From contig JAJEAC010000106.1 of assembly GCA_022824315.1 (NCBI GenBank), positions 22,487 to 86,486 on the forward strand: DNA of 64,000 bases, read 5' to 3'. The notes under the pieces are model-generated. The model was not told the DNA's origin. It did not search any database and worked only from the letters and a program-made list of their open reading frames with translations. The position numbers and the translations under genes are program-made. Origin of the DNA: Silicimonas sp. (GTDB taxonomy: Bacteria > Pseudomonadota > Alphaproteobacteria > Rhodobacterales > Rhodobacteraceae). Of this stretch, positions 43,737-52,244 are shown piece after piece (the first letter of the stretch is position 1; each line of letters starts with the position of its first letter).

Positions 43737-44930
43737 TCAGGGCGTTCGTCGCTGATCCATCGCCGCAACCTCCGCTTCCCAGTCACTTGCAGACGCTCCG
43801 CGCTCCAGCGCCGCCTCCATCAGTTCCGCCTGGCTCATCGGTATCAGCCCGTCCACGGGCGGGTCGCGGTCCAGGTTCGTTGGAAACGCGTAGCCCTCGG
43901 CAGCGGCGGCAATGGCGTTCTGGACTTCCCTCCACGTCAGTGATCCGGATGCGCAGGCCTCTGCCATCACTGGATAGAGCGCCACGGACATGGCCGACCG
44001 GTTCACGGCTTCGATCGATCGCCCGAACGCGGATCCGATCTGCAGGAGATTCGCCATCCGTCGAATGTCCCGTGACCGGTTGGTGCCGGCGCCGTGCATG
44101 ACCGCCGGGTTGAAGAACAGGAGATCGCCCTTCTCAAGCGGCAGCTGCACATGGGCCTTAGCGAAGAATTCCTGAAACTCCTTCCGCCCGAATGCCACGT
44201 ACCCCTCGGTGAAGCGCTGCGAATACGGCAGGAGCATCGTCGGGCCGCTCTCCACGGGCATGTCGCAATGCGCGATCGCTCCCTGGAGCGTCAGGCGGGG
44301 CGAAAACGCGTGCGCCTGTATCGGATAGGTCGCCAATTGATCAGCGTTCATGAAGCCCAGATGATAGTCCCGGTGCGCCGTCTGCGCCGCGCCGCCGGGA
44401 TTCACCCGGTTGACCTGTGCCGTCAGCTGATAGCCCCGTCCCAGCCATGCCCGGGCCGCCAGCGCGATCGCGTCCGAGGCGTAGTAACGCAGAAAGTTCG
44501 CCGGGCTGGCCTGGCAGTGCTTTTGCGCCGCGTTCCAGACACGGTCATTCGCACCGGGCTTCGCAAAGTGGTCCCCACCGCCCGTGCCGCGGGCCCGCTC
44601 GTCATCAATGAACCGTTCAAAGATCTCCGTGGCCTCATCCACGATGTCGGTGTCCGCCATGCCGCCGCGAATGACGATTATGCCCGGGCCGGAGTCAAGG
44701 ATAGCGTTCCATTCGGACATGAAGTCGATGGACCGGGCGGAATCGACCGCCGCGTCCCGTACGCGCGACCCATCATAGATCGGCACGTTGCACTCAACCG
44801 CTTCTGCCTCGGGCCAGTCGCCAAGGGCTGTCGTCTCCGACACTTGCGCGCAGAACCTCCCAAATGACCCGGCCCCTTCGCCGAGCCATGCGCGCTCCCG
44901 AAGATCTGCCGCCGATGTCTCGTCGTCCAT
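43737..44930 (-). CDS. Phytanoyl-CoA dioxygenase (PhyH) family Fe(II)/2-oxoglutarate enzyme
   Basis: 397 residues from the ATG at 44930, which follows GGGAGAGG. The iron-binding HxD is in AQTAHRDYHLGFMNAD, and the distal His and Arg of the 2-oxoglutarate site fit NPAVMHGAGTNRSRDIRR. The protein is larger than phytanoyl-CoA hydroxylase and resembles the bacterial PhyH proteins of small-molecule catabolism. It should hydroxylate or oxidatively cleave an organic substrate in the cytoplasm. A GntR/FCD regulator lies upstream on the same strand, 226 nt away, so the gene is probably inducible by its substrate. Confidence 0.85.
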   Translation of the reverse strand: MDDETSAADLRERAWLGEGAGSFGRFCAQVSETTALGDWPEAEAVECNVPIYDGSRVRDAAVDSARSIDFMSEWNAILDSGPGIIVIRGGMADTDIVDEATEIFERFIDDERARGTGGGDHFAKPGANDRVWNAAQKHCQASPANFLRYYASDAIALAARAWLGRGYQLTAQVNRVNPGGAAQTAHRDYHLGFMNADQLATYPIQAHAFSPRLTLQGAIAHCDMPVESGPTMLLPYSQRFTEGYVAFGRKEFQEFFAKAHVQLPLEKGDLLFFNPAVMHGAGTNRSRDIRRMANLLQIGSAFGRSIEAVNRSAMSVALYPVMAEACASGSLTWREVQNAIAAAAEGYAFPTNLDRDPPVDGLIPMSQAELMEAALERGASASDWEAEVAAMDQRRTP

Positions 44931-45156
44931 GGGCTCCTCTCCCTGTGCTCGGCGCGAGCATATAGTTCGTTCATGGGCGAACAAGGCATTGTGCGTCGGA
45001 CGTGACATGATCCGCCGGGCGCTGCCTCGTCCCAGCCGCACGAGCCAGAAAAGGTCCCGACAATCTCCTTCGGACAATGAATCTATCGGCGCGGGTCAAT
45101 TCCAGATCCGGCCTCGCAGAACGGATATGCGGTTCAGCCCGCACGTCATGGCACCT

Positions 45157-45801
45157 TCACGTCATGAGGAGCCTCAGGCCCTTGGTCACGTCCGTCCTGA
45201 CGGCCACGCGCAACGCCGCCTCTTCCCTGTTGCGGAGCGCCGCCAGTATCAGGCGATGGCTGTCCGGCGGCCTTCCCTGCCGCATGCGGCCGTACAGCTT
45301 GCGCATCGTCGGCCCGAGCTGCAGCCAGACCGCTTCAACAAGCGCCAGCATCGCCGGGGCTTGGGCACGAAGGTAAAGTGTCCGGTGAAACTCCAGGTTC
45401 GTGCGAATGTAGGCGACGGCATCGCCCCTCCTGATCGCCTCCGCGACCGTGCTGTTGATCGCGGTCAGGCGCTCGATCAGGGCCAGGTGCGCACGCGGCA
45501 GGGCCCGGACGGCGAGTTCGGTTTCCAGCAGGCCGCGAAGGGACGCCAGTTCCTCGATCCGGTCGTTGGCAAGTTCAGGTGTCGAGATGCGTCCCGTCAC
45601 GGACATCGTCAAAGCGCCCTCCGCCACCAGGCGGCGTGCCGCCTCGCGCGCAGGCGTCATCGACGTTCCGAATTCCTGTCCGATGCCTCGCAGCGTCAGC
45701 GCCGATCCAGGCACCAGTTCACCATGCATGATCCGAGACCTGAGGGTCCTGTAAACCCGCTCATGTGCGGCAATCGGTGGCTCGTTTGGTCTCGCCTGCA
45801 T
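45157..45801 (-). CDS. GntR-family transcriptional regulator, FCD (FadR) subfamily
   Basis: 214 residues. RVYRTLRSRIMHGELVPGSA and LTLRGIGQEFGTSMTPAREA form the GntR winged helix; the C-terminal all-helical FCD domain contains LRGLLETELAVRAL, NLEFHRTLYLRA (His/Asp-type metal site region) and DSHRLILAALRNRE. FCD domains usually bind a metal plus a carboxylate effector. Same strand and next to the PhyH gene, which it likely controls. Confidence 0.9.
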   Translation of the reverse strand: MQARPNEPPIAAHERVYRTLRSRIMHGELVPGSALTLRGIGQEFGTSMTPAREAARRLVAEGALTMSVTGRISTPELANDRIEELASLRGLLETELAVRALPRAHLALIERLTAINSTVAEAIRRGDAVAYIRTNLEFHRTLYLRAQAPAMLALVEAVWLQLGPTMRKLYGRMRQGRPPDSHRLILAALRNREEAALRVAVRTDVTKGLRLLMT

Positions 45802-45832
45802 GCGGAATTGTGATCACAACCGACGTGCCGCG

Positions 45833-46525
45833 TCAATCTCCGGGGCGGAACCGATAGCGATGCAGGTCGGCGCCTTCCCGCCTCAGCCAATTTCGAGGCG
45901 ACTGGTACTCAGGACATACGTTCCTGACCACGTTCCAGAAAGCGCGCGAGTGGTCCATATGCCTGAGATGTGCGACCTCGTGGGCGGCGACATAGTCGAG
46001 CACGCTTGGCGGCGCCAGGATCAGGCGCCACGAGAACATCAGGTTGCCCTCCGCAGAGCACGACCCCCAGCGAGAACGCGTGTCCTTGAGTGTCAGCCGC
46101 CGGAATTCCCTGCCAACCGCGCGGGAGTGTCGCTTTGCCGCGATGGCCAGCCGTTCGCGTGCCAGCTCCTTCAGAAGCGCCATCACCGCAAGAGCGGCAG
46201 AATCTGCGGGGGCCGCGATCCTGCCATCCGCAAGCGTCGCGGTCGACTCAGTCCCAGCCACAACCATGTGCGACTCGCCTTCGACCGGAATCTCCACGCC
46301 GACATCAACCAGTATCGGGCACGGTCGTCCTTCGACCACGCTCGCAATCCAATCGGCCTTCTTCTCGGCAAAGTCCCGCGCGGTACGCAGGCTCGTGCCT
46401 GCCGGCACCGTCAGCGTCACCCGACCGTCCAAGTTTGACACCCTCAGGCTCAAGCGACGGGCTCGCGCGGAGCGCCGAACATTGATGCTGATGTCCGGTG
46501 CCGAATCCAGTCTCATGTACCCCAT
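45833..46525 (-). CDS. YgjP/SprT-like M48-type metallopeptidase (DUF45)
   Basis: About 230 residues. The zinc motif is AAHEVAHLRHMDHSRAFW, in which HExxH and the following DHS.xFW are typical of the YgjP family. LKDTRSRWGSCSAEGNLMFS is the second conserved block. Members are thought to be zinc-dependent proteases or housekeeping factors; physiological substrates are not well known. The start is uncertain: ATG at 46525 and 46516 or GTG at 46555 are all in frame without a strong ribosome site. Confidence 0.85.
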   Translation of the reverse strand: MGYMRLDSAPDISINVRRSARARRLSLRVSNLDGRVTLTVPAGTSLRTARDFAEKKADWIASVVEGRPCPILVDVGVEIPVEGESHMVVAGTESTATLADGRIAAPADSAALAVMALLKELARERLAIAAKRHSRAVGREFRRLTLKDTRSRWGSCSAEGNLMFSWRLILAPPSVLDYVAAHEVAHLRHMDHSRAFWNVVRNVCPEYQSPRNWLRREGADLHRYRFRPGD

Positions 46526-46666
46526 TGCAATTTGCCTGCACGCAACGTCGTTCACAGCCTAGCGTGCCGGGCGTTTCACCGCCAGTGTTGCGAATCCCTT
46601 TGACAGCATAAAGGCATTGTGGCACGTCGCGCGAAATTCCGAAGAACAATCAGGACAGAGGCCGAC

Positions 46667-46993
46667 ATGCCCAAGGAAGAATGGGGTACAAAGCGGGTTT
46701 GCCCAACCACCGGCAAGAGGTTCTATGACCTCAACAAGGATCCCATCATCAGCCCGTATACTGGCGAACCGATCGTCTTCGACGTGGACAAGGCAAGGCG
46801 CATTGCGGCCGAGGAGGAGAAGGAAGCGACCAAGGCGGCATCCGAATTAGATGACGAGAACATCGTGCTTGAGGACGACGACGACGATCCAGACGTTAGC
46901 CTGGAAGACGATGTACTCGAGGACGATGATGACGACTCCAATGTCTCGCTTGATGAAATCGCGGACGTGGCGACGGAAGACGACGATTCGTGA
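46667..46993 (+). CDS. FYDLN acidic protein (TIGR02300 family)
   Basis: 108 residues. The N-terminus EEWGTKRVCPTTGKRFYDLN then KDPIISPYTGEPI is the alphaproteobacterial FYDLN signature, with a half zinc-ribbon-like CPxTG. The C-terminal half is nearly all acidic, containing VLEDDDDD twice in an internal repeat (VLEDDDDDPDVSL, VLEDDDDDSNVSL). Function is unknown. The ATG at 46667 follows AGAGG; a longer open frame begins at 46619. It lies just upstream of tRNA-Ala, a neighbourhood seen in other alphaproteobacteria. Confidence 0.92.
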   Translation: MPKEEWGTKRVCPTTGKRFYDLNKDPIISPYTGEPIVFDVDKARRIAAEEEKEATKAASELDDENIVLEDDDDDPDVSLEDDVLEDDDDDSNVSLDEIADVATEDDDS

Positions 46994-47061
46994 ATTCGCT
47001 TGCGTGACGCGGCCCAAGCCATTACCCACGGCGATGCAAACGACGCTTTGCCGTTCTTGAT

Positions 47062-47137
<76 letters not shown>

Positions 47138-47227
47138 CCATCCCGTCGAGGATCTGAAATTCACGCAATGCGTGGAAAGTCGACCCGTCATTTCTAGGGC
47201 GCTGTCTTTCGAACCTGTATTGAGACC

Positions 47228-48058
47228 TTATTGTCGGTCGCGCAATTTCGCCTGTGCCAGCATGGACTTGGCACGCGCTTCAACGGGTGCATCGATCATT
47301 CGGCCGTCCAGATTGGCCACTGCCCGCCCGTCCCGGCGAGCGCTTTCTGCCGCGTCGACAACGCGTCGCGCGGCTTCCTGTTCCCCAGGTGTCGGTGCAA
47401 AGGTCCGGTTCAGGACTGCGACCTGGCCCGGGTGAATCGCGAAGCCGCCGGTGGCCCCAAGCGCACGGGCCTTGCCCGCGGCAGCTTCGAAGCGTTGAAG
47501 ATCCCGATAGTCCGCGATCGTGTCTGGCAGGACCAGCGGCACGCACCCAACGGCCCGCGCCGCCTGAATCACCTGAAAGGCGGCGGGAATCAGCAAATCG
47601 GGCGTCGGTGGCGCACCCATGCTGGCGGCATAGTCCTCGACTCCAAGCCCCAGCCCGGCAACGGAGGGCGCAGCCTCGGCAATGGCGAGCGCTTCAATCA
47701 CGCCACGCGGGTCCTCAATCAGCGGGACCAGGAGCACGGCTTGTCCGGCCAACGCCGCCGCCCGCGCCGTCGCCGCCGGGGTTGCCCTTGGCAGCACAAT
47801 GATGTTTGCGCCAGCGCCAACCGCCGCCGCAACATCCCGTTCACCCCCATCTTTGCGGCGATTCACGCGCACGGCGACCGGAGCGTCATTGCCGCTGAGC
47901 CTTGAGATGACTGGGGCCAGTCTTGCGCGGGCTTCATCCTTGCGATCCGGTGGCACCGCCGCCTCGAGGTCGAGCACGATCGCGTCCGCCCCGCGTCGGG
48001 TCGCGCCTCGGAGCAATCGGTCCTCAAGGATCGGAACGAAGAGGAGCGACCGCCACAT
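47228..48058 (-). CDS. CitE-like CoA-ester lyase (HpcH/HpaI aldolase superfamily)
   Basis: 276 residues. SLLFVPILEDRLLRGATRRG, DAIVLDLEAAVPPDRKDEAR, PVAVRVNRRKDG, VPLIEDPRGV and GLGVEDYAASMG follow the citrate-lyase-beta/malyl-CoA-lyase pattern with Mg-binding Glu and Asp. One change is notable: the usual LDLEDAV reads LDLEAAV. Relatives cleave malyl-CoA, citramalyl-CoA or similar to an acyl-CoA plus a 2-oxo acid. It starts within the stop of the CoA-transferase gene (TGATG), which suggests the two act in sequence: CoA transfer, then C-C cleavage. Last gene of the Tct operon. Confidence 0.88.
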   Translation of the reverse strand: MWRSLLFVPILEDRLLRGATRRGADAIVLDLEAAVPPDRKDEARARLAPVISRLSGNDAPVAVRVNRRKDGGERDVAAAVGAGANIIVLPRATPAATARAAALAGQAVLLVPLIEDPRGVIEALAIAEAAPSVAGLGLGVEDYAASMGAPPTPDLLIPAAFQVIQAARAVGCVPLVLPDTIADYRDLQRFEAAAGKARALGATGGFAIHPGQVAVLNRTFAPTPGEQEAARRVVDAAESARRDGRAVANLDGRMIDAPVEARAKSMLAQAKLRDRQ

Positions 48059-49263
48059 CAGATCACGCCGCCTTCCCGCAGTGCGGCAATCCGGTCCGGC
48101 GAAAGCCCGATGTCCGAGAGGACGTCCTCGCTGTGTTCGCCCAGTGCAGGAGCAGGCGCTCGCACGGTGGCCGGCGTATCCGACAGGCGCGGAAACGGTG
48201 CGTGCATCGGCAACGCGCCAAAATCGGGATCGTCATAGGTCTCAATGACCTCGCGACCCTGGATGAAGGGATGCTCCACCAAGTCCCGGATGTCGCAAAT
48301 CGGGCCGACCGTGACGCCGCGCTCTTCGAAATGCGACAGGTTCTCGGCGACCGTGCGGTCGGCGAAGAATCCACCGACAATCTCCTCCAGTTCGGCGCGG
48401 TTTCGAACGCGATCGGGATTGGTCAGGAACCGCGGATCATCGACAAGATCCGGCCGTCCGATGGCCGCGGCGAGCCTTTCCCACATGGACTGCATCGTGG
48501 CCGACATCGCGACATAACCGCCGTCGGCGCAACGATAGACGTTTCGGGGCGCTGCAACATCTCCCCAGTTGCCGTTCCGCCTGGGGACGCTGCCGTCGGC
48601 GGCATAGGCCGTGGCCATCGGCCCCAGAATGCTGAACAGTGGCTCGAAGAGCGAGAGATCGACCACTTGCCCCTTGGCGTGCCCTTGGTCGCGGGCTCGC
48701 AGCGCAGCCAGCACGGCACCGAAGCCAGCCAGTCCGGCGATCATGTCCGCCAAGGCAAGGGGCGGCAATAGGGGCTCGCGATCCGCAAAGCCTGTCATGG
48801 CTGCAAATCCTGACATCCCTTCGATGAGGCTGCCAAATCCCGGCTTCTGCGCATAGGGGCCGGTTTGTCCCCAGCCGGAAACGCGGGCGATCACCAGCGC
48901 AGGATTGCGTGCCGACAGGACATCCGGACCGATGCCCCATTTCTCCATGGTTCCGGGAACGAAGTTCTCGACAAGCACGTCTGCGGTTTCGACCAGTTTC
49001 ATGAGGATGTCCCGCCCCTCGTCTGAGCGCAGGTTCAATGTCATGGATCGCTTGGACCGGCTGTATGCTTTCCACCATGCCTCATGTGTACCAAACCTTC
49101 GAAGGTCGTCACCCACCCCGGGGCGCTCGACCTTGATCACGTCTGCCCCAAAATCGGCCATCATGTGCGTCAGCATGTTGCCTGCGGCCAGCCGCGTCAG
49201 GTCGAGCACGCGCAGGCCTGCAAGAGGCGTGTTTCGACCGTCTTCAAATGGTTTCCGGGTCAC
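48058..49263 (-). CDS. CoA transferase, CaiB/BaiF family (class III)
   Basis: 401 residues. LAGLRVLDLTRLAAGNMLTH, MMADFGADVIKVERPGVGDD, and YSRSKRSMTLNLRSDEGRDI are family landmarks. In formyl-CoA transferase the nucleophile Asp lies in a short loop before 'AMsG'; here that loop reads KPGFGSLIEGMSGF, so the Asp is not in its usual place, a feature shared by a recalled 'GFG..xE.xSG' subgroup. It should move CoA onto a dicarboxylic acid. The GTG at 49263 overlaps the preceding stop (GTGA). Confidence 0.9.
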   Translation of the reverse strand: MTRKPFEDGRNTPLAGLRVLDLTRLAAGNMLTHMMADFGADVIKVERPGVGDDLRRFGTHEAWWKAYSRSKRSMTLNLRSDEGRDILMKLVETADVLVENFVPGTMEKWGIGPDVLSARNPALVIARVSGWGQTGPYAQKPGFGSLIEGMSGFAAMTGFADREPLLPPLALADMIAGLAGFGAVLAALRARDQGHAKGQVVDLSLFEPLFSILGPMATAYAADGSVPRRNGNWGDVAAPRNVYRCADGGYVAMSATMQSMWERLAAAIGRPDLVDDPRFLTNPDRVRNRAELEEIVGGFFADRTVAENLSHFEERGVTVGPICDIRDLVEHPFIQGREVIETYDDPDFGALPMHAPFPRLSDTPATVRAPAPALGEHSEDVLSDIGLSPDRIAALREGGVI

Positions 49264-50162
49264 GGCGAGCGCGCCGTGCCGGCCAGGGCTTGCGCGGCAT
49301 CGAGATAGGCCTGTTCCGCCGCCCGTTGCTGCGGCAGACCGACGAGCTCGGTGTAGGCCGTAAAGCCGATGCCGTGATGCATCGCCTCGCGCAGGTCGCC
49401 GTTCTCGAGAAGATCCCCGTAGTAGGCCTGCAATGCCTTGACGATGACGTGGGTGGCCGTGACCGGCATGACGCAGGCCGCATAGCCCAATTCCTGGAAC
49501 TCCGAGGCCGAGAGGATCGGTGTCGCGCCACCGTCGATCAGGTTGACTATGCATGGGCCATCAAGTTCGGCGGGGATGCGACGCAACTGGTCCAGATCGG
49601 TGGGAGCTTCCACGAAGAGGATGTCTGCACCAATTTCGCAATAGAGCGACATCCGGTCCAGCGCGGCCTGAATTCCGTCCGTCGCAATGGCGTCCGTGCG
49701 GGCCATGATCATGACCGTTTCGTCTTGGCGACTGTCAAGCATGGCCTTGAGCTTGCCTGCCATCTCCTCGACTTCCACGACGGCCTTGCCGGCCATGTGG
49801 CCGCAGCGCTTGGGAAAGACCTGGTCTTCGATGAAAAAGGCGCCGACGCCCGCGCGTTCCATCATGCGGACGGTCCGGGCCACGTTGGTGACGTTGCCGA
49901 ATCCGGTGTCGGCATCTGCCAGCAAGGGCACGCTGACCCGCTCGGTGATGCGTGCGTAGAAATCCGCCAGCTCCGTCAGTGACAACTGGGAGCTGTCAGG
50001 ACGCCCCAGCAAGCTGGCCGTAGCGGAGTAGCCGCCCGCGGCCAGCGCCTTGGCCCCGCTGAATTCGGCCACGAGCGCGCCCAACGTATCGTGCACACCG
50101 GGCAGAACCGCGATTTCGGGGGCTTCTATCAGCGCACGCAGGCGCGAACCGGCAGACTTCAT
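49260..50162 (-). CDS. Isocitrate lyase / PEP mutase superfamily enzyme (2-methylisocitrate lyase or dimethylmalate lyase-like)
   Basis: 300 residues. AEFSGAKALAAGGYSATASL, LLADADTGFGNV, FIEDQVFPKRCGHMAGK and IMARTDAIATDG give the active site. The KRCGH motif carries the catalytic Cys found in lyases of this superfamily, whereas PEP mutases lack it, so C-C lyase activity is expected. Possible substrates are 2-methylisocitrate, 2,3-dimethylmalate or oxaloacetate. The ATG at 50162 overlaps the tctA stop by 4 nt and its own stop overlaps the CoA-transferase start by 4 nt. Confidence 0.88.
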   Translation of the reverse strand: MKSAGSRLRALIEAPEIAVLPGVHDTLGALVAEFSGAKALAAGGYSATASLLGRPDSSQLSLTELADFYARITERVSVPLLADADTGFGNVTNVARTVRMMERAGVGAFFIEDQVFPKRCGHMAGKAVVEVEEMAGKLKAMLDSRQDETVMIMARTDAIATDGIQAALDRMSLYCEIGADILFVEAPTDLDQLRRIPAELDGPCIVNLIDGGATPILSASEFQELGYAACVMPVTATHVIVKALQAYYGDLLENGDLREAMHHGIGFTAYTELVGLPQQRAAEQAYLDAAQALAGTARSP

Positions 50163-51694
50163 GTCTTGGACTCCAAGGATGTTTCGGCAAGGGCCTTGCG
50201 ACCTGTGCGGGCCTGTCCGATCAGGATGAAGGCGACAAACACAAGGGTCGCGCAAACCATGATGATCGCGAACGGATGCTCCAGCACACGGCCCAGGGGA
50301 TCCCGGTACAGAATGGTGACGGCGCCACGCAGATTGTGCTCGAACGTGTCGCCAAGAACGAAGCCAATGATGAAGCAGACGACGGAATAGTCGAATTTGC
50401 GCATCAGGTAGCCTATCGCGGCAAAGACGATCATGATGTAGATCGCGGCAAGACCTGCCGAGGACGACATGTAGACTCCGACGATGCAAAGCAGCAGCAC
50501 CGTCGGGTAGAGGATCTGTCCGCGCACCTGGATGACCCTGGCAAAGATCCTCAGGCCAACGTTTCCCAGGAGAAACGTGCTCAGATTGGCCAGCATCATC
50601 GTCGTGAACAAGCCATAAATCAGCACCGCGTCGTACAGGAACACGCGCGGTCCCGGTTCTATCCCGTGGATGATGAAGGCACCCACAAGGAGGGCGGCCG
50701 TCACGTTGCCCGGAATGCCCAGTGTCAAAAGCGGGATCAGGTTCGCGCCGTTGACGGCGGAATTCGCCGATTCCGTCGCCGCGATGCCCTCATGGGCACC
50801 TTTGCCAAAGCGTTCCGGTGTCTTTGACGCACGCATCGTGACGCCGTAGCTCAGAAATGCGGCCACGCTGGAGCCGAGGCCCGGCAACGCCCCGATGAAC
50901 GTGCCAAGTGCAGCCCCGCGTGCCAGAACCCAGCGCAGGAGCCAGAATTCGCGCAGGGACACGCGACGATCCTCTGGATTCGCGCTTTCCTCGATCACCG
51001 GTGCATCCGGGGGACGCGTACGGCCATTGATGATTTGCTCCATCACCTCGGGCACGGCGAGGATGCCAATGGCGACCGCTGCCAGCGGAAGCCCGTCGGT
51101 CAGGGCGACGATGTCGAAGGTGAAGCGTTCCGCGAGTCCGCCACCGATCGTGCCGACAAGCGCGCAGAGCACGCCGAAAAGCGTCGCGATCAACCCGCGA
51201 AGCAGCGACCGGCCCGACAGGAGGGCGATGATGGTGAAGGAAGCGAGCAGGATCGACGTCTGTTCGACCCGTCCCATCCCGATGGCTATCGCGGCCAGGG
51301 GTGCGGCGACCAGAAACAGGGCGATGTCCGAACAGGTGTCGCCGACGACGGACGAATAGAGCGCCAGCTTCATCGCCTTGCGCGGCTGCTTCTTGTGCCG
51401 TGCCAGGGGATGGGCATCGAGCGCCGTGGCAACGGCCGAGGGCTCGCCGGGCGTGTTGAGCAGCGTGGCGGAAATCGCGCCGCCAAAGCCGCCGCCCTTC
51501 ATCACGCCCACCAGCATGCCGAGCGCGGCAAGCGGATCCATCGTCATCGTGAGCGGTACGGCAATCGCGATGGCCATAGGTGCGTTCAGTCCCGGAATGG
51601 CGCCGATGGCAATGCCAAGGGCCACGCCCGTCACGACAGAAAGCGCTGTCCAGAACGTGAAGGCGGCCGCGATGCCGGCCAGAACGCTTTCCAT
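50159..51694 (-). CDS. tctA: Tripartite tricarboxylate transporter, large membrane subunit
   Basis: 511 residues with about 12 membrane segments. ALGIAIGAIPGLNAPMAIAI and GTFIGALPGLGSSVAAFLSY are the two 'GxxPGLG' repeats of TctA, and LLNTPGEPSAVATALDAHPL is the substrate-site motif. It imports tri- or dicarboxylates with a sodium or proton gradient together with TctB and the periplasmic TctC. The ATG at 51694 gives the normal N-terminus; a small gap of 13 nt separates it from tctB. Confidence 0.95.
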   Translation of the reverse strand: MESVLAGIAAAFTFWTALSVVTGVALGIAIGAIPGLNAPMAIAIAVPLTMTMDPLAALGMLVGVMKGGGFGGAISATLLNTPGEPSAVATALDAHPLARHKKQPRKAMKLALYSSVVGDTCSDIALFLVAAPLAAIAIGMGRVEQTSILLASFTIIALLSGRSLLRGLIATLFGVLCALVGTIGGGLAERFTFDIVALTDGLPLAAVAIGILAVPEVMEQIINGRTRPPDAPVIEESANPEDRRVSLREFWLLRWVLARGAALGTFIGALPGLGSSVAAFLSYGVTMRASKTPERFGKGAHEGIAATESANSAVNGANLIPLLTLGIPGNVTAALLVGAFIIHGIEPGPRVFLYDAVLIYGLFTTMMLANLSTFLLGNVGLRIFARVIQVRGQILYPTVLLLCIVGVYMSSSAGLAAIYIMIVFAAIGYLMRKFDYSVVCFIIGFVLGDTFEHNLRGAVTILYRDPLGRVLEHPFAIIMVCATLVFVAFILIGQARTGRKALAETSLESKT

Positions 51695-51707
51695 CAGCCC
51701 GGCTCCT

Positions 51708-52163
51708 TCACGGCAAAACGCGCCCGAGCACATGGGTGGACAATACCCAGATCAGGACCGGACCGACGGCCGATGTCAGCACGAGGGAAACGGGGCGGAC
51801 CGGGCCATACATCCACATCGAGACCGCAACGATGGCTGGGGCCACAACGAGAAAGTGCAAGGTCTGAAACCCAAGGATGGCGGCGAGCAGGACGAGGATC
51901 ATGAGTGCAAGGCCGCGGAACTCTCCCTGAGCAAATCCGCCCGTCGCCTGCTCGGACTCGCGACGCGACGCCAAGGCGTCCCTGATCAGCATGGCAGCTC
52001 CGCAAATCACGAAGCCAGCCGCCACGACTTGCGGCAACAGGCGGACAGGCAAACGCAGGTCTGCGTCAGGTTCCACCCAGCGCGGGATTATCCAGAACAA
52101 CAGGCACGTTCCCAGCGCCACGCCGAGCGCACCGCCCAGCGTATCGTGCCGTATCTGGGGCAT
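51708..52163 (-). CDS. tctB: Tripartite tricarboxylate transporter, small membrane subunit
   Basis: 151 residues with four predicted membrane helices (LGGALGVALGTCLLFWIIPR, LPQVVAAGFVICGAAMLI, LALMILVLLAAILGF, LVLTSAVGPVLIWVLSTHVL). The size, position between tctC and tctA and the LP motif before helix 2 fit TctB. A GTG at 52172 is an alternative start; the ATG at 52163 has GGAAGG at better spacing. Confidence 0.9.
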   Translation of the reverse strand: MPQIRHDTLGGALGVALGTCLLFWIIPRWVEPDADLRLPVRLLPQVVAAGFVICGAAMLIRDALASRRESEQATGGFAQGEFRGLALMILVLLAAILGFQTLHFLVVAPAIVAVSMWMYGPVRPVSLVLTSAVGPVLIWVLSTHVLGRVLP

Positions 52164-52244
52164 GGCTGTCACGTCCTTCCACGAAATGCGGCGGCGACAA
52201 GGAAACCCCAGCCGCCGCCGTACGGCAGCAAGAGAAGCCTGCAG

